Below are positions 22,350 to 33,371 of a stretch of DNA of 64,000 bases, piece after piece. A model generated the notes under the pieces. It was not told the DNA's origin. It saw only the letters and a program-made list of their open reading frames with translations, and ran no database searches. Origin of the DNA: Agapanthus africanus (taxonomy: Eukaryota; Streptophyta; Magnoliopsida; Asparagales; Amaryllidaceae); the NCBI GenBank assembly GCA_030015575.1, contig CM057342.1, forward strand, positions 617,921,348 to 617,985,347, read 5' to 3'. Each line of letters opens with the position of its first letter. Positions within the stretch are counted from its first letter, which is position 1. The translations under genes and the position numbers were made by a program.

Positions 22350-23300
22350 TGTTGTCTCCTGTAGCTAAGTAGCTGTGGGCGCCCGCCCGCAGCCACATAA
22401 CCTTTTGTACCTGATAGAGATCGGAATCTCCTTTAGATAGTGTCCTACGTCGATCTTATTACCAGCGGTGCTGAATGGCTGATATTTAAGATGAGGGTTA
22501 AGCAGGTGGATCTCAATGGGTTGTTTGTTGTTGTTGATGTTGAACTACCTGTGAGGGAAGCCCCAGGGTGGGAAACTAATATATGACGCTCCGACGATCA
22601 AGTAAGTACCGAGAAATATTAGGGCAGAGTAGCGGTGTATTGGATTGAGTTTTTCTCCTACCTGAGTCGTCTGGAAGAGGGGTTTATATAGCGGTCGCGT
22701 GGAGCGAGCCGATGCGAGATTCTCGCCATCCGTTACGCCCTTGCGTCACATTCGTGTTGATGGCGGGATACGTTCATTAATGATGAGACATGCTCATTAA
22801 TAGCGAGATATGCTAGCGTGGGATGCGGGACGTGGAGCGGCGGAGATCTCGTCGTGGCGAGATACACGGAGCCATTATGGGAGCGCTCGGGCTCCATGCT
22901 CCCGGCCAAACAGAGACACTGAGGAACATCAAATATAGGATAGCTCGGAGACGAGCAAGTGAGCTGAGGAGTCTCAGCTATAGGATAGCTCGGAGACGAG
23001 CTATTGGCTGGGGATAAGCCGAAAGGGGAACGTACTCCGGGGAGGTCTTCCAAAAGGTCCGGTGCAAACTTGGAGGCGAGGTGCCGAGAAATGTCCCCAA
23101 TGTATCATACTTATTCCGCTCCATAGCCCCCAGGAATCTAGCGGACTTACGTAGATGACACGTCATCTACTACGTGTCGTGATCTGGGGAATTCCCACTT
23201 ATGAGCATCATCATTAGCCCCCCACTCTCATTCCGACCCATTTACGGGTCGGGTTGAGAGTTGTCTGCTCGGCTTTCTCTGCTCAGCCGGGTGCCGAGAA
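22350..23300 (-). mobile_element. 3' LTR of the Tat-lineage element (borders approximate)
   Basis: The reverse complement parallels the + strand LTR ending at 2362. It has the TATA box CTATATAAA (22683-22691), a GATCGTCGGAG block, a CACCCTGGGGCTT block, the ACACGTCATCTAC block and the ACCCATTTACGGGTCGGGT palindrome next to CCCCCCACTCTCAT. Within it, a GCTATAGGATAGCTCGGAGACGAG-type unit occurs twice (about 22930 and 22978). Exact ends could not be fixed without the partner LTR. Confidence 0.6.
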
Positions 23301-23663
23301 TTCCTCATGGTGGATTTTCCGGGAACGACATGGTGTCTGGCGACCGTGTCTTTTCGATCTTCGAGTCCATGCGGAGTTTTATCGTGCTTCTTAATTTTCA
23401 CGCGTATCCTTGATGACGTCAGCGGATCACTAAAGGGGTGGCGTCATAATGGAGACATCGCTTCGCCTGTTCAGGCCGTCGATTTCATGCCATGTGGCCG
23501 TAATTGGATGGCGGATTGCGAGATGTCGCTTCCGTCGGTTGGATCTGCATGAGGGGGGAAGTGCCCAATGGTTGTCTACCGCGTGGCGCCATCGGGACCA
23601 TGGGGCACGACACTTTGTTATGGAAGGAGCGGATTTGGGCCGTCGGATGGCCTTTGCTGAGCG

Positions 23664-23672
23664 TATAAATAG
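23664..23672 (+). promoter_or_regulatory. TATA box of antisense gene aORF1
   Basis: TATAAATAG lies 143 bp before the first ATG of aORF1 and points away from the element's LTR. The same 9-mer with a related upstream context (CCGCGTGGCG, GGGCAC, CTTT) precedes aORF2 at 59835, suggesting a duplicated antisense promoter. Confidence 0.65.
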
Positions 23673-23806
23673 GGGAGGCTTATCCCTATGAAACACCTTT
23701 GCTTTGCTTGCTTTCTGTCGTCTGAGAATTTCTCGGCGCTTCATCTCTTAGGTCGGATCCCCAGTTAAAATCCATCTTCAGCTACTTTTCCCTTGAATAA
23801 GGTCAA

Positions 23807-25836
23807 ATGTATTCCTCTGATGTTTTAGTAGATGTAGTTAGAGTTGAGTCAGGCGATGAGGCTTCAACCTCTGAAGCCGAGTTTAGTAGGTCATCTTCAT
23901 CTTTCTCGGCTTCTGATAGCCGAAGAAGTTCTTCTTCTTCCTCCGCGTCGGGTTTGCCCCTAAAGGGTGGTGATTCCTTTATTCCTCGTCGTCGTGGGGC
24001 CAAAAGGCCCCCAAGGTGCGTATCGAGAATACTCACGACACGGCCTCGATGCTAAACAGGTCAGACAAGCTTTCCGGTATCCAGGCTTGTTTCCATATTC
24101 CCTATGTCTACTCACTCCGTCTAGCCAGGAAGGGTGAATGGGTAGACCAGATACAGGGCAATGAGATTGCTCTGTACTTGGAAGCGTTCCGAGCAGAGAT
24201 GCGTCAGCCCTTTTCACCCGAGATTTGTGCTGTCCTTTATTGTTTCCAACTTGCCCCAGGCCAACTAACACAGAATTCATGGAGGATTCTCCTCGGGTTC
24301 CCGATCCGGCTAAAAATTGATCGGATCCCCTTTAGCCCATGTCTTCTTCTATCCTTCCTCTACTATAAGAATCACCCAGGTACTCGTAAGGAAGAGCCGA
24401 GTTGGGTTTATTTCTCCTTTAAAAAGCATAAGGGTAAGACGACCGGGTCGGGGTAGTCGTTGTCCCTTCTTCTATCCATGAGTGGAAGGAGATGTTCGTG
24501 TTCGTCGGCCTTCCGCAGGGAGAGGAGTAGCCAGTGCCCACCAAGTGGCATAGGGCAGATTGCCCGAGGTCCAAGCAGTCAAACGCCTTGGAGGCAGGGG
24601 TCATGTCGTGGTGGGAGCCGATCCAGCGTATCGACGCTTTACTTTTCGAGCAGGTTCTGAGCTGGACGGGATTCAGTCCTGCGCGCTTTATAGGTAAGTT
24701 AGGACTTCACCGATCAATTTAGACTTAGCATAGTTTGTTGTTTCTGTTGCTAACCCTTTCTTTTGTTTTCTTTCGTAGAGCCCATGAATCAAAGATCATG
24801 GCAGCCCTGGCCGCCAAGGTGCAAGGAAGGAAGGATGGCGGCGGTAGCTCGTCCAAGCCCGCGCCGAGTGCGGAGCCCCATCAGGGTCCTTCCGTGAAGG
24901 CCGCCGTCGCTCCGCATGTCTTGGAGGAGCGCAGGAGCGGTGGGCAAAAACATGTCCGGGAACAGGCTCCCCGGGTGAGACCGGAGGCGTCTTCCTTCGC
25001 CGAGTCTCCGACCAAGAGACATAAGAATGTGCTTTCCCGGCTGCCTCCGGCTGGGATACAAGTGTAGGAGGGTGATTTCTGCATTGAGGTGTTGTCGGGG
25101 CCATGGCCGACAGTTTCCTGGCGGACATGGAGAAACTGGCGGACATGGAGAATGTGGCGGGGGTCAAGATACCTCGGGGCACCATGAAAGCCCAGGTTGT
25201 GGCGATAACATAAGAGGCCGTTCAGGTTGGTGATCTTTCCGTAATTTTTCCAAGTAGTTTTTCTTCTGTTTTTGTCCCTGACGAATGTTGTTTGCATTGT
25301 TTTACAGATCCTTCAACACCGCACCCTCTTGGCGGCTATGGAGGTCGAGGAAGTTGCCCCGGCGATGAAAAAGGCCGGGGAGACCTCCTCGTGCAAGGAA
25401 GAACTCCTCGCCCGACTGAGGAAGGTCGAGGATAATGCCGTCTCCCTTGAGTCGAGGCTGGCCTCGGAGGGAGTAAAGGCCGCTAGGCTGATAGAGTCCT
25501 ATCGGGCCTTGACTGAATCCAATTGGGCCCTCTAGGCCAGGGTCGGTGAAGTCAATGAGCTCTTTGACGCCATGAGAAAGAAAAGAGACTCGGTTAAGGA
25601 GGATGCTCGGACAACCAACGAGGCGGCGAGAAGGGCTGATGAGAAAACGGAGAAGGCCATGGAAGACTACAAGGCGTCTGGACATTTCTACATTGACCTT
25701 GCTGATTCTGCGGCCGTTGGGTGGCACAACGCCCTCGACACCATTAAGGAGGTGGAGCCCAGGTTCGACGACCGGGAGCTTCATGCGAGGTATCCCATCA
25801 CGGAGGAAGAACCAAAGGGCGGAAGCACCGAGCTGG
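23807..25836 (+). pseudogene. aORF1: antisense gene of Tat element (putative gypsy-type transposon protein), broken
   Basis: The frame starts MYSSDVLVDVVRVESG with a Ser/acidic-rich head. A central domain follows with LARKGEWVDQIQ, IALYLEAFRAEMRQPFSPEI, CFQLAPGQLTQNSWRILLGF and WKEMFVFVGLP; this wording resembles the plant 'putative gypsy type transposon' domain (PF04195), by memory only. The C-terminal half is a long charged coiled coil (KEELLARLRKVEDNAVSLES, then RKKRDSVKEDARTTNEAARR). Two introns are visible (24694-24778 and 25226-25307), both GT..AG. Frame shifts near 24013 and 24440, at least one more before 25300, and stops at 24517 and 25533 break it. After 25836 it is interrupted; its last codons lie at 27885-27905 and 58513-58573, where the frame resumes (GGAEQAEGGNALAEQMT, stop). 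Confidence 0.75.
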
Positions 25837-27879
25837 TGTTGGATATGTATGCCCTAGAGGCCAGTATTGTATATACATATGGATGCTGGGGATATGTATG
25901 TACAGGAAAATCTTGCTCAGTTTTATAGTATATTATTTCAGATGTCTTTATCTGATATGTGTATTTTCTTTTATTGATGTTTTATCCAACTTGCACATAT
26001 TGATAAAGACATGATACAGTAGTATACTATTATGGTTTGTCTTTATCTTAACATGGCATATGTCATACTCGTTATTACATATTGCAGTTACATGTTGATA
26101 AAGCCCGTAGGATCTTGCTTGACTACCTGCGTTGTGATGGCGATCATACTTGCGGGAGCAGGGTAGTCTATAAGCATATCCTTAAACAGTCCCTAGTCGC
26201 GAGAGTATCGAGACTGGGCATTGATACTCCAGAGTAGACTAGTGTATACGTTTCTAGCCCCGTCAGGGGATGGTTGGTCTCGCAGCCATTGGTCTGATGC
26301 ACCTAAGATCGTATACAGGTGCTCACTGGGTGTGAGTACACTGGACAGACTCGCTGAGAACTTCCAGATGGTATTATACCTATCGTCAGATGGAAGTTCT
26401 CAGGTGACATGTGTACATGTTAGTCTTCGGACCTGAGATCGGCATTTGTCTCGTGTGAGTTCCCACTGAGCTTTGATCACTATCCTACCATGGTTCTACT
26501 GAGTCGTGCAAACAGGTTTTGGTTGGGTACAGTCCCGAGCCACATGGAGGCAGTGAGCGATTGTTGGGGATTCGTTTCTCCCGGTATTGGGAGTTGATAT
26601 CGCACAGTGATCGATTAGTCAAGACCATAAGACCTTGGCTAAGGCAGTTGGGATTCATTGGTAGGTTGATCAGTAGTTTCTCGGATTGGTCTTGAGCCAC
26701 ATCAGCATGACTTATCGGGTTATTAGGGTCTGACGTTTACCAACCCCTAGACCTGGTATGCGATACTCTTAGACGAAGAGACCGGACTGGATGGAGATTG
26801 TCACGGTTAGGCTCAATAGGAGTTCGGACGAGTTTGCTCGTCGACCTTCCTTAAAACAGGTACCTGGGTAGCCATTACGTACAGCTAGTGCCGCTGACGT
26901 GCTTATGGTTAAACCCACCGCCAGCGTACCGTTGAGTCGTTAGATTCCCACACAGAGGGTTTTCCTGCTTCGGGCGAAACGATGTAGAGGCCGTATGGTT
27001 TTACGGCAGGGTTCGATCACATACGTATACTTGTGCACGTATGATGTTCGGGAAGATAATACTAGTGGGCTTTGGTTTAAACCGAATCCTAGTACTATAT
27101 TCTTGGATTACACATTCTCTTTGTATTCGTATTTTTCGAAATACGAATACAGGTATGTATATACAATGAGGGGCATTCTTATAATTGTACAAGATGCTTC
27201 TAGAAGAAGACACCTCATTATTTAGATTTATCATTTTTGATAATGGATTAATGAGGTGGAGAAATGAGGTGTACATTTTCATTAAATGAAGTATGGCTAG
27301 CTTGATGACTCATTACACGACTCATGGTTTACTATTCTTCCATGGTTGATATTTTTTGGAGATATTTTTTCTTGCATAATGATCTCATTCACTTAGCCAT
27401 TCTTAATTTTTTCTAGCTCACTCTACACTCTCATCTTCTCCTTGCTCTCTTCTTCTAACACTAACTCTAATTGTCTCATGAGTTGAGAAACCTAGGGTTA
27501 GTGAGACAAAACATTCCATAATCATTCTCTACACACTCTAGTCTACTTAGATTAGCAAGCTAAGTATTCTAGTTACCTTAATTAGGAGGTAGGAGCTCTT
27601 AGTTGGCACTTTCGGGTGGATCATCATTGACGCGAGGAGGCCGAAGTTCAAGCACGATCCATACTTCCATCGAGGAGCTTAAGGAGAGGATCAAAGACCC
27701 GAAGGACTTGGTTTCTTTAGGTATACTTTCTATCATAGTAGATAGAACCCTTACATGCTAGTTAGGTTTATGGTAAGATCCGGTGTAGGTTTATTTTAGC
27801 GCCAAGTTTCGATTCGTAGAAAAATTTTTGTTCCGCATTTGGCCACAGAAGTTGGCCGGGGCGCTAGCGTAACCTTTCA
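25837..27879 (+). mobile_element. Solo LTR of Angela/BARE-like copia
   Basis: A complete 2043-bp LTR, TGTTGGATATGTATGCCCTA... to ...ACCTTTCA, is flanked by the perfect 5-bp duplication GCTGG (25832-25836 and 27880-27884), with no internal region. Its start shares GTATGCCCTAGAGGCCAGTA with the LTRs of the copia at 37974-48559. The rest follows the same block order as the four composite LTRs (CATCGATACTCC-like block, a GGACCGGACTG block, then GGCCGGGGCGCTAGCGTA). It arose by LTR-LTR recombination of an insertion into aORF1. Confidence 0.95.
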
Positions 27880-27884
27880 GCTGG

Positions 27885-27905
27885 CGGGTGGAGGCGAGTA
27901 GGCTG
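27885..27905 (+). pseudogene. aORF1 fragment between two insertions
   Basis: These 21 bases continue the C-terminal frame of aORF1 (AGGGE, then a TAG) between the solo LTR and the composite element. The last five, GGCTG, are the target duplication of the composite. Confidence 0.8.
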
Positions 27906-30019
27906 TGTTGGATATAGTGCTCTCAAAGTCAATTATTGGATCGCAGATACGTGATTACAATGATTAAGGGAGGACCTATTGTTGGATATTGTGCCTTCAA
28001 AGTCAATTATTGGATCGCAGATACGTGATTGCAATGATTGAGGGATGACCTATACCGGTAGGACAGTCTTACTAGAGATGATAGTATGCTATCTGGTTTG
28101 CCTTTATCAGTTGTGTACAGCTTTAGGTGACATGATCACTATTACACGTTGATAGAGCCCTTAGGATCCTGCTTGACTACCAACAGTATGATGGCGATCA
28201 TATACGTGAGAGTTGGGTAATCTATAAACACATCCTTAAAAGTGGTCCCTAGTCGTGGGAGTTTCGAGACAGGGCATCGATACTCCGGAGTAGACTAGTA
28301 TATACAGTCGAGACCCCGACATGGGGTGGTGGCCGGTCTCACAAGCCACTGGTGTCAGTTGGATCACCTAAGATGTATACAGGTGCTCATTGGGTTATGA
28401 GTACACCAGACAGGACTTGCCGGGAACCTGCTAGTTGGTATGATACCTAGAGTCAGATAGCAGTTCCTTGGTGACATGTGTACAGGTTAGTTCATCGACC
28501 TGAGGTCGTCATTTTTCTCGTGTGAGTTCCCACTGTGCTTTGATTTCTACCCTACTACGGCTCAAAGGAGTCATGCAAACAGGTTTTTTTTGGGTATAGT
28601 CCCGAGCCACATGGAGACAAGTGAGCGGATCGGCAGGGGATTCGTCTCTCCCGGTATTGGGGGTGAGATCGTGCTGTGTCTAGGAGAGCCATTACACCAA
28701 GTCCTTGGCCAAGGCAGGTGAGAATTACTGGTAAGTATTCCAGTAGTTTCTCAGGGTGTTCAGGGCTACTCTCCGACATGACTTATACCGCTATTGGGGG
28801 TCTGACGTTACCAGCTCCCTAGGCCCGATATGCGATACTCATAGACGAACGGACCGGACTGTATGCATATTGTCACTGATAGGCTCAGTAGGGTTCCAGG
28901 ATGAGTTCGCTCATCGGCTTCCCTTGAGGTCAGTACATAGGCAGCCGTTACGCACTGCTAGTGCCGCTGACGTGCTTATGGTTAAACCCACTGCCAGGGT
29001 ATTGACGAGTCTTTAGAGTCCCCCACAGATAGTTTCCCAAGTTCGGGTGAAACGTTATAGAGGCCGTATGGTTTTATAGCAAGGTTCGAAAAATGCACGT
29101 GCACTTGTGCACGTGTCATATTTCGGACAGATAATACTGGTGGGCTTTGGTTTAAGCCGGATCCATGTATTATATTGAGTAGGAATATTTTAGTCTCTCG
29201 TATTCGTATTCGGTCGGAATACGGATACAGGTATGTATATACAGGTGATGGGTATTTTCGTAATCCGTTACGAGAATATTTTAGAAGATGCATTTCTTTT
29301 GGTTAATCATTTTGGTTTAAATAGTTAAAAAGGATTTTGGAAAGGGTGACTCATTTTGGATGACACATTAACTCTAGAATGTTCACTAATGACTCATGCC
29401 ATGAGTCATCTAGTGAGTCATTAAAGAGTTAATGAGTTTTGTTTTGTGAAGAGATATTTGAGGAGATATTTTCATTAGATATTTCTCTTTGGTTTTTGAT
29501 AAAAGATGAGAACCTCATATATCTATTCACATGAGAAGAAAATAAGAGAGAAGTTTATATGCTTGGTTTTCTTTTGCTCTCTTGATTTTCTTGAGTTCAC
29601 CATTTCCAATCCTTAGCATCTTCTTCAACCTCCACCCTAACCCTCTCATGTGATGAGAACCGTAGGGTGTTTGAGACAAAGTATTCTACTCGTTCTCTAC
29701 TTAATCTTAGTTATCTCTTTTAGCAGACTTGATGACCGAGTTATCTCGGTATAGAGACGGGAGCCCGTTTAAAGATCCGTTGACATGGTGCCACCTAGAC
29801 GAGGAGACAAGAGATCGGAGTTGCCGTGAGGAGCGTGGGATGATGGCTAAAGACCGAAGGACTCGGATCGATCGGTATTGCCTTTCTACCTCTTTACAGT
29901 TTGTTAGTTTAGCGTTAATGGCAAGATCCGGGTTATAGTATGCGATAGCGCCAGTTATAAAAGTTTTTGTTCCGCGTTTGGCGTCAGAATGACGGCCGGG
30001 GCGCTACCGTAGACTTACA
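27906..30019 (+). mobile_element. LTR1 of composite, with 74-bp 5' duplication
   Basis: The LTR ends TAGACTTACA directly before a primer-binding site. Its first 74 bases (27906-27979) are repeated at 27980-28053 with a few changes, so the functional start could be either copy; the outer one carries the target duplication. Blocks shared with LTR4 are nearly identical throughout, including the LTR1/LTR4-specific section around 29290-29640. A palindromic block with GCACGTGCACTTGTGCACGT occurs at about 29094. Confidence 0.9.
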
Positions 30020-30032
30020 TGGTATCAGAGCC
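30020..30032 (+). other. Primer-binding site (initiator Met tRNA type)
   Basis: TGGTATCAGAGCC starts directly after the LTR1 end, the standard copia primer site. Internal segments 2 and 3 lack this site. Confidence 0.9.
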
Positions 30033-33000
30033 ACGCCATTAACCTTTACTAACTTGTTCTAACGTGTTTAAAACAACGATCGAACGGAATTTCCAAAACC
30101 GCAATTTTCTGGCCAATGTTTCTTTCGAATTTTTAAACAGGTCTAAAAATCATTTTGAGCATCTCAGAAAATCGAGCAGGCTTTTTTAAGAGTACTGAAG
30201 AAATTGGGTCCACTGTTCCCACTATTCTGCCGCGGAACCGCCGCACAAACCATGGTTTGGCCGCGGTTCCGCCGCCAGTTAGTAGCTACAGTGTACCAAA
30301 TTTCTTCTGGGCTCTTGCATAGGGAATTGTGGTTTATGGAATATTTTGTTTCGGCCCAGATTTTGTTTGCGCACTACAGTTGTATGTGGGGCCCACTTCG
30401 GGAAGTTTTGTCGATCGGAATTTTAAACTTGTTAGTTTACTGTATTTACATTATAACTCCGACCGTGAATGTCATTCGAGCGGTAAATTGCGTCTAATTG
30501 CTATAGTCCTTTTAGATGGATTTGCGAACGTGACATTCGCGTTGATGTTCTGTGTTGTGCTGTGATGTTGCGGATTTGTCGTGGTGGATAGCAGTGTGCA
30601 ATGGTAGTGCAGTTTGGATTTATTTGTACATTTGATATTGCGGGGTGAGCATCCAACATGTGGACTGCCGTCACCGCCTGTTTGTATAATATTCTTTTGG
30701 GGCACGACCGGGCTGAGGTCGATGTACCCGTTGTACATATTTTTCATTTCTGTACTAGGTTTACCCTGCGACGGAGTGCACGGATAGCCGGGTTCTGGAG
30801 GGCAACAGGTCCGCATCTCATGGCTTTGAGTGGCAGAGGGCCTCACTCTAGAATTGACAGACTATTCGCCGCACTCGTAGGGGGTACAGGTTGACCCAAG
30901 GAGGGGTGCTCAAGTTATCGGATTCCATGAAGTGCAGGGTGGTCCATTCACTATGCTGTAGGGGGCTACCGAACGGTAGGGAAGGAAGAAAACCATTTAG
31001 CCTAATGATGGTGTACAGAAGGTAACGACTAAAGACAAATAAAGGGATTTGGAGAGATGGAAAAGAAATATACGGTTATAGTCATGAATTGGATTTTGGA
31101 AGAGGCATTGCTATGAATACCAGGATACCCCTACGAAACATTTTCATGTTTCAGTGCATTGTTAAAAGAAAACTGTTTTCCCGATTAGATACTTACTCCA
31201 AGGGTATGTATTTACCAGGTTTCATTCTCATATCTGTATAGTTTTACAGATGATGAGTAGGAGTAAGTTATTGGGAATTAGGTGATTATCCTCATTATAT
31301 CGGAATTCGTTGTAATTGGTGATATTTGAGGAAATCGCCAGGGTACAGTTTTCAACCTACGATGCACAGGTTATGAGTTGTTTAACTCAGCGGACTTATA
31401 CAGAGTATTGTATGTTGTCCAGTGTCCATCAGGACAAAGGGCTAGGTCCTCGCACTATGTTCTGTTTACTTCTAACTTCTCTAGTATTTAGACAAGTGTT
31501 TCGTAGAAATACAAGGTCTAAGTTTTGAGAAGTTGTGGGTATAAGAATAAAGTAGAGAACCAGGTGTCACAAGTATCGGGATTCTTCAAAGAGATCGAAG
31601 ATGTAGATTCTTGTGATTGGTATTCAGATGATAGTAATGGTTTTGAGAAACTTGTTTCTCTTTCAGGTTACTCATAATTGGATGGATTCCTAAGTTGAGT
31701 AATGCTGATTAGCCTATTTCCATTAAGTTGATATGCACTGGAGACAGCCGCATGATTTGAATCTGGTTCCAATTAAATAAGTGCCAAAGTTTCTATATTG
31801 GATATAGAATGGATCGTACCTTAAAAGATGTTAAGGTACGGGGAGTTGTCCAGCTTATGCTTAAAACCAGACTCTGGATAACTCAGGGCACGTTTCTGTA
31901 ATGGCTGTTTGTGGGTTGACCCTGGCTATGACGAGGGTTGATATTCTACCATTTGGAAGATCAATAGTGATATTGTTCTTAACTCGCCACAGTTTTAGTA
32001 AAAATGGATTTTTCAGAAAACAGTAGTGGGAGTATGGTAGAACTGGAAGTGATTCCAGAACCGCGAACGATTACGAAAAATTTAATAGGACCTATATATT
32101 CAATCAGGTTTGACATTCCATTAGCCACTCTGCAGATATGGTGGGTAACCTCAGACACCCGAGAGGTACTTCGGTAGCCTCAAGGACAGTGACATGGAGG
32201 TTCTTATCTACCCAGACTTGACACTACTGTTGTTCCAGGTTATGAGACCCGGTAGGAGGGTTGTCGTAGTCAGTGGGAGCAGCAGAAGCATAGTGGGCAA
32301 GTAGCTTATGTCTATTTATAGACTTGAGCAGTTATAGCGGAGATAGATCATCTAATTTTGATGTGATAGTCATAGGTTTGACTTCATCAGAATAGGGGAT
32401 GGATCTGTTAAGAAGGTAGTAGGGTGTGATGTCATGGTATTTGGATGACATACACAGAGTAGGAAGTAAAATTCCTATACTACGATCGGTTGTACTGTGG
32501 TCGTCACACAGTTGTTTCTCCAGACAGGATATGGATATAATACTTGACATTCTGGTTTCTAGATCTATGGTTTTAGATCTGGATTTGGGTAGTTTCCCAA
32601 TGTGGGTACTTTGACAGATATTCTAATGGTTTTTAGAATAGTTGACTCCTAGCATGGTGGTATACCTGCAGGTGATGGAGTCACCCTCTCTAAAGGTGTC
32701 TTACAGACTAAAGGGGAGAGGGATGTGCATGATTGACATATCACTTGCTTAGGCAACTGAGTCAATCGTGAGATGTCAAGTACCACACCAGATGTTGTTT
32801 TTGTACTAGATGCAATAAGTTTGTATTAATCCAATCCTGGAGAAACATAAGGAAGCAGCTTTAGAACATAAGTACATGTTCTACGGATTTGATGACGGCA
32901 GCCTCCTTCGGGGGACGGTTATCATTCCAAGCTTCAAAGGTGACATGGTTGACAGAGAGATTGTCAGAGTTATAGTTTTTCCCTCTGATAAAGGACAGTA

Positions 33001-33371
33001 TTATGGACAGGTGGTCCAAGAGGATACTGTGGGAGTCTTGGTGCAAGATACTGATTAGGTTCAGTGATCGATACAGTCTAAGAAGTTTGGATTTGGAGTT
33101 CATTTATGAACTAGGTCCCATCAGATATCCAGACATATTCTAAGACAGGTATTACTCGATTCGGGAGATGGCTTTCTCCGCGAACTTGAGATTTAGAGAG
33201 ATATAGAAAGAAACTTCTAGGCGGATCCACTCACTGAGGCTATTTCTCGAACACAATAGTTTTACAAATAGGCTTTGTGAAACTGATTAGTAGAGGAGTT
33301 GGATGTTCGGTTTCACACGGGCTGTGAGTAGTCGACATTGCAATAATTAGCCTTGAGTGCAAGTGGGAGAT
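30020..33371 (+). mobile_element. Composite internal segment 1 (non-autonomous, decayed pol)
   Basis: It starts with the primer-binding site and ends with the polypurine tract AAGTGGGAGAT. The leader (30033-30960) is non-coding, with the block CGGATAGCCGGGTTCTGGAG at about 30780. At about 30966 it jumps to sequence matching 37739 of segment 2, so about 2.1 kb is missing. The rest (31000-33371) is a stop-ridden relative of copia RT/RNase H. For example, CTAAGAAGTT...TTCATTTATGAACT matches the KKFITEL coding region of the intact pol, and GCGGATCCACTCAC matches its ADPLT region. The same decay is shared by segments 2 and 3. Confidence 0.75.

Noticed and set aside
22823-23744. ORFs on both strands in the Tat LTR and the aORF1 promoter area
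   Set aside because: GC-rich LTR sequence; frames overlap TATA boxes and palindromes and have no domain.
30204-30894. ORFs in the composite leader (97, 78, 124 and 78 codons)
   Set aside because: Not present as open frames in the other internal segments or the gag-less copia; no similarity to gag.
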